Notes under the pieces: model-generated
Told to the model about the DNA's origin: nothing
What the model saw: the letters and a program-made list of their open reading frames with translations, nothing else
Databases searched by the model: none
Source: an uncultured Lachnospiraceae bacterium
GTDB taxonomy: Bacteria; Bacillota; Clostridia; Lachnospirales; Lachnospiraceae
Length of the DNA stretch: 7,431 bases
Assembly: GCA_934432595.1 (NCBI GenBank)
Contig: CAKRYR010000039.1
Coordinates: 1 to 7,431 of the forward strand
Reading direction: 5' to 3'
Made by a program: the position numbers and the translations under genes
Shown: piece by piece, positions 5,001-7,431 of the stretch
Numbering within the stretch: position 1 is the first letter of the stretch
How the letters are laid out: every line of letters starts with the position of its first letter

Positions 5001-7242
5001 AGATAAAATTTCTGATATTAAAGTTAAATGGATTGATGATTTTAATGGAAATACTCTAGATCAAAATATTTGGGGTTATGAATTAGGACGTATTAGAGGT
5101 AATGAGCAACAACATTACGTAAATAGTGAAGAAAATGTCTTTGTAAAGGATGGAAATCTAACATTAAAAGTTACTGAACGTCCTGAAAAATATAAATATA
5201 CTAATCCAACAACAAATAATCCTAGACAAATAATTTATAATTCTGGAAGTGTAAGAACTATAGGGCAAAAAGAATTTTTATATGGTAGAATTGAAATGCG
5301 TGCTAAACTTCCTAAAGGGAAAGGGGCTTTTCCAGCATTCTGGACATTAGGTGCAGATTTCTCATTAGATGGTTTAATTGATGGTAGTCAAGCTTATGGA
5401 TGGCCATCTTGTGGTGAAATTGACATTATGGAAATGATTGGTGGACCAACTAATGAGCGTTTAGAACAAGGTGAAAAACCTGCTGTTAAAGATGGAGATC
5501 AACAAAGTAATAAAACTGCTTATGGAACTCCACATTTCTATTGGTCAAAGACTTCTGATCCTGATAAGGATGGAAGTTATGGTTTAAACTATGACAAAGC
5601 AAGTGGTGGTCATGCATCATTTAGAGAAGATCTTTCTGATGATTACCATATTTTCGGAATTAATTGGACAGAAACAAAAATTGAATGGTATATTGATGGT
5701 GAAATTTATAATGTTATTAACTTTAGTGATTTAAATGATGAACAAATGCAGGCAGCAAGATCTGCCTTTAATAGACCTCAATATATTCAATTAAATCTTG
5801 CTACTGGTGGTAACTGGGCAGGAGATGCTGGACAATATTTATCAGAAGATAATACTCAATTTATTATTGATTGGGTGAAATGGTCACAAGATAGCGAACA
5901 AGAAGCTGCTGCAACTAGATATTATGCTGATATGCCTATAATTACAAGTAAATTAGATAATGATAATAATATTACTGTAATTCAAGGACAAAATATTACA
6001 GATAAAGATTTATTAAATTATGTTGAACTTAATGATGATTCAACAAATATTGAATATGAGCTTGCGTATTCTATTGATGATGAATTTATGTTTGTAAATG
6101 ATGGTATAGGATCAAATAATACAGGGCAAACAAAAGTATCATTAATATATTCTAGTACAAGTAAAAATGGTTTAGTAAAAGAATTAAAAGATTTAAAATC
6201 AGGCGTGTATAATATTCATTATACAGCTATACCAAAAGATAAAAATAAAATAATATCTGGTAAAGTTTATCCAACAACTAAGTTAGCAAGAAAAACTCTG
6301 AAATTAGTGGTTCTTCCTAAAGAATTAGTCGGAACTTCAAATAATAAATTATCTTCTGTTATATTGCCAGATGGATGGTCATGGGAAAATGAAGATGTAT
6401 TGTTAGATGTTAATAAGAATACTTATAGTGCAGTATTCTCAAATCCATTTAATGGAAGTGAATTGCGTAAAACATTATTAACTATTCCTGTAACCGTAGA
6501 AAAAAATAATCATAAAATAGAAAATAATATTTTAGTAGAAACTTCTTTATCTCAAGAAATTAGTAATAATGTTTCACAAGAAACTTTAACTAAAGTTAAG
6601 ACTGAAGTTGAGAATTTAGTTGAAGATATCCTTTCAGGAAAAAGAACTACACAAATTGATGAAAATATTCAAGAGCAAATAAAAGAAGCTATTAAATCTA
6701 ATGAAACAGTAGTATCTAAAATTATTATTAGTTCACAAGAAAAAAATAATGTTTCTCAATCAGATATTAATGAAATTGATTCTATTTTAGAAGATGATGA
6801 AAAAGTTTATTGTTATTTAGATATAAAAATTGAAATTAGTATAGGTAATAAAGTTATCGGAACAGTAAATAATCTTTCAGATAACATAGAATTAACTATT
6901 AATATTCCAACAGATATTCAAAATAAGGGAGAATTCTATATAGGAAGAGTTCATAATGGAAAAGCTGAAAAACTTAATACTAAGAGAGATGGTAATACTT
7001 TAACATTTACAACAGATTGCTTTTCTACATATGCATTAGTATATACTGAAAATAGTTTTATAAATATAGATAGTAATATAAAAAATAAAAATACAACTTC
7101 TAAGATTAATATTAATACTGGAGATAATCTAATAATTTCATCCTATGTATTATTAGCATTATGTTCGATTTGTGGTGTTATTATTTTGAAGAGAAAAAGT
7201 GTAAGCATCGTAAGCGTCAAAAAATCGACGCGTAGCAATTAA
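1945..7242 (+). CDS. Secreted multidomain sialidase (GH33) fused to a GH16 endo-glycosidase
   Basis: This encodes a 1765-residue exported glycan-degrading enzyme, predicted to release sialic acid from host glycoconjugates and cut an internal beta-linked glycan. Domains in order: signal peptide (1-29, cleavage after T-K-A), CBM40-like lectin (about 46-240), GH33 (about 248-756), Ig-like spacer (757-870), carbohydrate-binding-type jelly roll (876-1023), GH16 (1026-1316), spacer domains (1329-1701), and a wall-anchor-like tail (1721-1765). The first half resembles clostridial NanI/NanJ sialidases, but those lack a GH16 domain and are much shorter. The frame is uninterrupted, so the gene looks functional. 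It stands alone: no sialic-acid transport or catabolism gene is in the window. Residues 1756-1765 and the stop codon come from an IS66 end that begins at 7210, so the native terminus has been replaced. The transcript probably ends at the IS hairpin at 7263-7301. The sialidase call is secure; the GH16 substrate is not determined. Confidence 0.95.
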   Translation: MNRKLLRKYLVLFLATTTFISQSISLTKAEEIIPTITTEISKEIVNVENLKFDGTEAISVENSKYIQGKSSDIMSLDKGTVTVRYRLEEVDSPISSLFSISIPTSEQSYASVYIKPKEEKIGIEFKNLPNSKTVEFKLPNYVDINNKNWHTISYIFTGSKINFYIDCQKIGETNFSGMYSDLSWKGDYPTLTIGGLQRKYVSQNKIESFLWPLKGTVDLLEITDKVSSEEDIKKIHDVTTEKNNQNKSYIWEQNEDDIFYYRIPSLVKASNGNLVIAADARKKHYNDWGDIKTVVKTSNNDGETWSKSTTVVDTATQPYYTTETIGSASDTTSSMAIDPSLLATSNNEVYMLVDVMPESRGNWFNWGKNDKGYLSGAYNSQLGTGYITVDGTKCLKLFDKDNNEYYVRKENNQGVVYKITEKNEDGSVKAYQATNYTVSYGTADNNYSDYGDLYKDGISAGNIYLTNDSKDPAGQNGVPIHQENSKKGELRVLITNYLWLFKSTDGGTSWSAPTDITPSVKEEWMRFIGAGAGIGNEITKEDGSKRLIFPIYYTNKNGEGIGLQSSAIIYSDDNGLTWSRSESANDGRVVNGKVIHSQTASSTDYDISENQVIQLKSGTLLQFMRTTSADQKVRIAKSTDYGLTWKDEFIDSGLRDIGCQLSVITTEFHDKEYVIFTNPAGDGPSKSAARYRGVLRIGEVQADDSIKWLTSNVIEPGRFAYSSIIDLGNGNIGVAYEDQGHISYLTYNIAKLLEANHQDANCAIEEVKRIDGKEDLAIGDEILIQVKMNQKLIMTGTRELDIKIGNTSEKAKYVSGTGTDTFIFSYTVKTGNSGDLMVIGLSSDSITQNKYLWNLSVPVDAYNLGIIGEITSNRELNHIFNGDFSKNSHWVGKTYKASANKVDGDNYYGSIEKGTSDDYLVQFVDVEPGKSYKLTANVKVDSESDNVQGVFLAVKYALNQNFKQIELKKTNGWETYEIEFTPEEGRKQVVVGLIKYAENNNRSECSNVAVSIDDVFVTEDKISDIKVKWIDDFNGNTLDQNIWGYELGRIRGNEQQHYVNSEENVFVKDGNLTLKVTERPEKYKYTNPTTNNPRQIIYNSGSVRTIGQKEFLYGRIEMRAKLPKGKGAFPAFWTLGADFSLDGLIDGSQAYGWPSCGEIDIMEMIGGPTNERLEQGEKPAVKDGDQQSNKTAYGTPHFYWSKTSDPDKDGSYGLNYDKASGGHASFREDLSDDYHIFGINWTETKIEWYIDGEIYNVINFSDLNDEQMQAARSAFNRPQYIQLNLATGGNWAGDAGQYLSEDNTQFIIDWVKWSQDSEQEAAATRYYADMPIITSKLDNDNNITVIQGQNITDKDLLNYVELNDDSTNIEYELAYSIDDEFMFVNDGIGSNNTGQTKVSLIYSSTSKNGLVKELKDLKSGVYNIHYTAIPKDKNKIISGKVYPTTKLARKTLKLVVLPKELVGTSNNKLSSVILPDGWSWENEDVLLDVNKNTYSAVFSNPFNGSELRKTLLTIPVTVEKNNHKIENNILVETSLSQEISNNVSQETLTKVKTEVENLVEDILSGKRTTQIDENIQEQIKEAIKSNETVVSKIIISSQEKNNVSQSDINEIDSILEDDEKVYCYLDIKIEISIGNKVIGTVNNLSDNIELTINIPTDIQNKGEFYIGRVHNGKAEKLNTKRDGNTLTFTTDCFSTYALVYTENSFINIDSNIKNKNTTSKININTGDNLIISSYVLLALCSICGVIILKRKSVSIVSVKKSTRSN
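2080..2664 (+). other. CBM40-like sialidase N-terminal lectin domain
   Basis: Residues about 46-240 precede the catalytic domain and match the concanavalin-like sialidase N-terminal family in layout. The domain opens V-E-N-L-K-F-D-G, followed by G-T-V-T-V-R-Y-R. A strand S-S-L-F-S-I-S follows, then W-H-T-I-S-Y-I-F, I-N-F-Y-I-D, L-T-I-G-G-L-Q-R-K, and a closing G-T-V-D-L-L-E-I-T-D. In clostridial and streptococcal sialidases this module binds sialic acid and holds the enzyme on its substrate. The binding residues were not mapped individually. Confidence 0.82.
2686..4212 (+). other. GH33 exo-alpha-sialidase catalytic domain
   Basis: This is a six-bladed propeller domain. The arginine triad appears as R262 in Y-R-I-P, R625 in Q-F-M-R, and probably R690 in S-A-A-R. 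D287 is the expected acid/base: it lies 25 residues after the R-I-P arginine, as in NanI from memory. E609 (S-E-N-Q) precedes R625 by 16, again as in NanI. Y721 in F-A-Y-S-S is the expected nucleophile. Four Asp boxes (S-x-D/N-x-G-x-T/S-W pattern) lie at 298-305, 503-510, 571-578 and 638-645. About 200 residues between boxes 1 and 2 include an extra beta-rich insert (about 350-480), as known in NanI/NanB-type sialidases. All key residues are present, so activity is expected. Hydrolytic versus intramolecular trans-sialidase chemistry cannot be decided here. Confidence 0.93.
4213..4554 (+). other. Bacterial Ig-like spacer domain
   Basis: Residues 757-870 show the recurring layout I-G-D-E-I-L-I-Q-V, T-G-T-R-E-L-D-I-K-I-G, K-Y-V-S-G-T-G-T-D-T-F-I-F-S-Y-T-V. 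This beta-sandwich pattern is common in large surface proteins. It likely separates the two catalytic halves; no binding role can be read from it. Confidence 0.6.
4570..5013 (+). other. Carbohydrate-binding-type jelly roll (CBM4/9-like)
   Basis: Residues 876-1023 start with I-F-N-G-D-F-S and have V-E-P-G-K-S-Y-K-L-T-A-N-V-K-V in the middle. They continue with W-E-T-Y-E-I-E-F-T and close with S-I-D-D-V-F-V. This is the usual frame of CBM4/9-like jelly rolls placed before glycosidase domains. It may direct the GH16 domain; the ligand is unknown. Confidence 0.6.
5020..5892 (+). other. GH16 beta-glycanase domain
   Basis: Residues 1026-1316. W-I-D-D-F-N-G opens the domain, Y-G-R-I-E-M-R-A-K-L-P-K-G is the conserved central strand, and A-F-P-A-F-W-T-L-G follows. 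The catalytic strand is G-E-I-D-I-M-E at 1157-1163, with nucleophile E1158, helper D1160 and acid/base E1163. The six-residue E-x-D-x-x-E form is the beta-bulge type seen in laminarinases, agarases and host-glycan endo-beta-galactosidases, not the lichenase form. W-Y-I-D-G-E and a final W-V-K-W complete the fold. The catalytic residues are intact. Fusion to a sialidase favours endo-beta-galactosidase action on poly-LacNAc or mucin O-glycans, but laminarin-type activity remains possible. Confidence 0.93.
5929..7047 (+). other. C-terminal spacer domains of the surface-protein type
   Basis: Residues 1329-1455 form a beta-rich segment with a Y-N-I-H-Y-T-A strand, ending L-K-L-V-V-L-P. Residues 1470-1499 carry an L-P-D-G-W-S-W motif (1474-1480) of a type found in repeats of firmicute surface proteins. 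Residues about 1525-1701 mix a helical stretch with a beta fold ending F-S-T-Y-A-L-V-Y (1693-1700), a common closing module before wall anchors. These probably act as a stalk. No catalytic motif is visible. Confidence 0.55.
7105..7242 (+). other. Degenerate wall-anchor signal with an IS-derived tail
   Basis: N-T-G-D-N at 1724-1728 is followed by about 20 hydrophobic residues (1729-1748) and K-R-K (1749-1751), the layout of a sortase signal. The L-P of LPxTG is missing: the residues before N-T-G are N1722 and I1723. Codons 1756-1765 (V-S-V-K-K-S-T-R-S-N) and the TAA lie inside the IS66 right end that begins at 7210. Either a divergent sortase accepts N-T-G-D, or the segment serves as a plain membrane anchor. 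Confidence 0.6.
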
Positions 7243-7262
7243 AAATTTAAAGTGATAAAATA

Positions 7263-7301
7263 AACTCCAAGTAGGGGCGGTATTGCTTTCTACTTGGAGT
7301 T
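7263..7301. terminator. IS66 hairpin, likely also terminating the sialidase transcript
   Basis: The same 12-bp stem as in the left copy is present (7263-7274 with 7290-7301, 15-nt loop), 20 nt after the sialidase stop codon. Its T-rich side faces the IS transcription direction (minus strand). In the sialidase direction the stem is followed by TAAAATTTAA, so termination there is plausible but less typical. No native terminator remains. Confidence 0.6.
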
Positions 7302-7315
7302 AAAATTTAATATAA

Positions 7316-7355
7316 TTATTTACGGGGTGATGCTTTTAATTCTGATGGAAGCTTC
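7316..7355 (-). pseudogene. IS66 transposase, last 12 codons
   Basis: The minus strand reads K-L-P-S-E-L-K-A-S-P-R-K then TAA (7318-7316). This is the same C-terminus as the left remnant, with three substitutions. It is cut at 7355 by an IS left end pointing outward. It is too short for any function and is recognised only by its match to the left copy. Confidence 0.85.
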
Positions 7356-7431
7356 GTAAGCGTCAAAAATTTGATATCTAGTTAATGAATAACCTCCTTG
7401 CTAAAATTGTATTAATAATTTTTCGGGAGGT
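7356..7431 (+). mobile_element. IS66-family left end running off the right edge
   Basis: It begins GTAAGCGTCAAAAATTTGAT at 7356 and is the perfect reverse complement of 1-76. The element continues beyond the window, so only its tip is seen. With the left edge it makes the terminal 76-bp inverted repeat of this window. Confidence 0.75.

Larger units (their letters stand above)
7210..7355 (-). mobile_element. IS66 right end, inverted, abutting the sialidase 3' end
   Basis: The tip GTAAGCGTCAAAAAATCGAC begins at 7210. The 146 bp through 7355 are an ungapped reverse complement of 343-488 with five substitutions. The segment holds the hairpin and the last transposase codons and ends where a second IS tip starts at 7356. 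Its last eight bases, GAAGCTTC (7348-7355), occur uninterrupted at 343-350 in the left copy. That left copy is effectively the empty site for the nested insertion. Confidence 0.88.

Noticed and set aside
5395..5440. GH16 domain as a lichenase (beta-1,3-1,4-glucanase)
   Set aside because: The catalytic strand is E-I-D-I-M-E with the extra beta-bulge residue; lichenases have the shorter E-I-D-I-E form.
7105..7200. Canonical LPxTG sortase signal
   Set aside because: No Leu-Pro precedes the T-G; the sequence is N-I-N-T-G-D. It is therefore reported as degenerate.

Overview
The window is a very AT-rich, low-GC Gram-positive stretch, most likely from a Clostridium-type firmicute. The evidence is an A/T-ending codon pattern, a strong AGGAAAGG-type ribosome binding site, a large secreted host-glycan hydrolase of clostridial type, and IS66-family insertion-sequence debris. 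The species cannot be fixed from the sequence alone.

Layout. Positions 1-488 are IS66 debris: an inverted IS left end (1-76) abuts the last fifth of an IS66 transposase (77-382), its terminator hairpin (397-435) and its right inverted repeat (ending at 488). Positions 489-632 hold an older, decayed IS left end and a broken helix-turn-helix fragment. Positions 633-1803 have no intact gene. This stretch contains a 38-bp palindrome (686-723) and a minus-strand gene relic (about 1450-939) that still has its ribosome binding site but is broken by frame changes. Positions 1804-1944 are the upstream region of the only intact gene: a promoter-like pair, a 10-bp inverted repeat and the ribosome binding site. 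Positions 1945-7242 encode one 1765-residue secreted protein. Positions 7210-7431 mirror the left flank: an inward-facing IS66 right end with its hairpin and 12 transposase codons, then an IS left end running off the window.

The main gene encodes a multidomain enzyme: signal peptide, CBM40-like sialic-acid-binding lectin domain, GH33 sialidase with a complete visible active-site set and four Asp boxes, an Ig-like spacer, a carbohydrate-binding-type jelly roll, a GH16 domain with an intact E-I-D-I-M-E catalytic strand, further spacer domains, and a wall-anchor-like C-terminus. The likely logic is sequential attack on one sialylated host glycan, with sialic acid removed by GH33 and the exposed galactose-containing chain cut internally by GH16. 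That substrate pairing is inference; the two catalytic folds are read directly from motifs.

The gene and IS66 are physically interlocked. The right-hand IS66 end lies exactly at the 3' end of the gene, so the last ten codons, the stop codon and the likely transcription terminator come from the IS. The two flanks form a long interrupted inverted repeat (76 bp perfect, plus 146 bp at about 97% identity). The whole window therefore looks like a composite-transposon-like cassette, or like a contig that ended inside IS copies on both sides.
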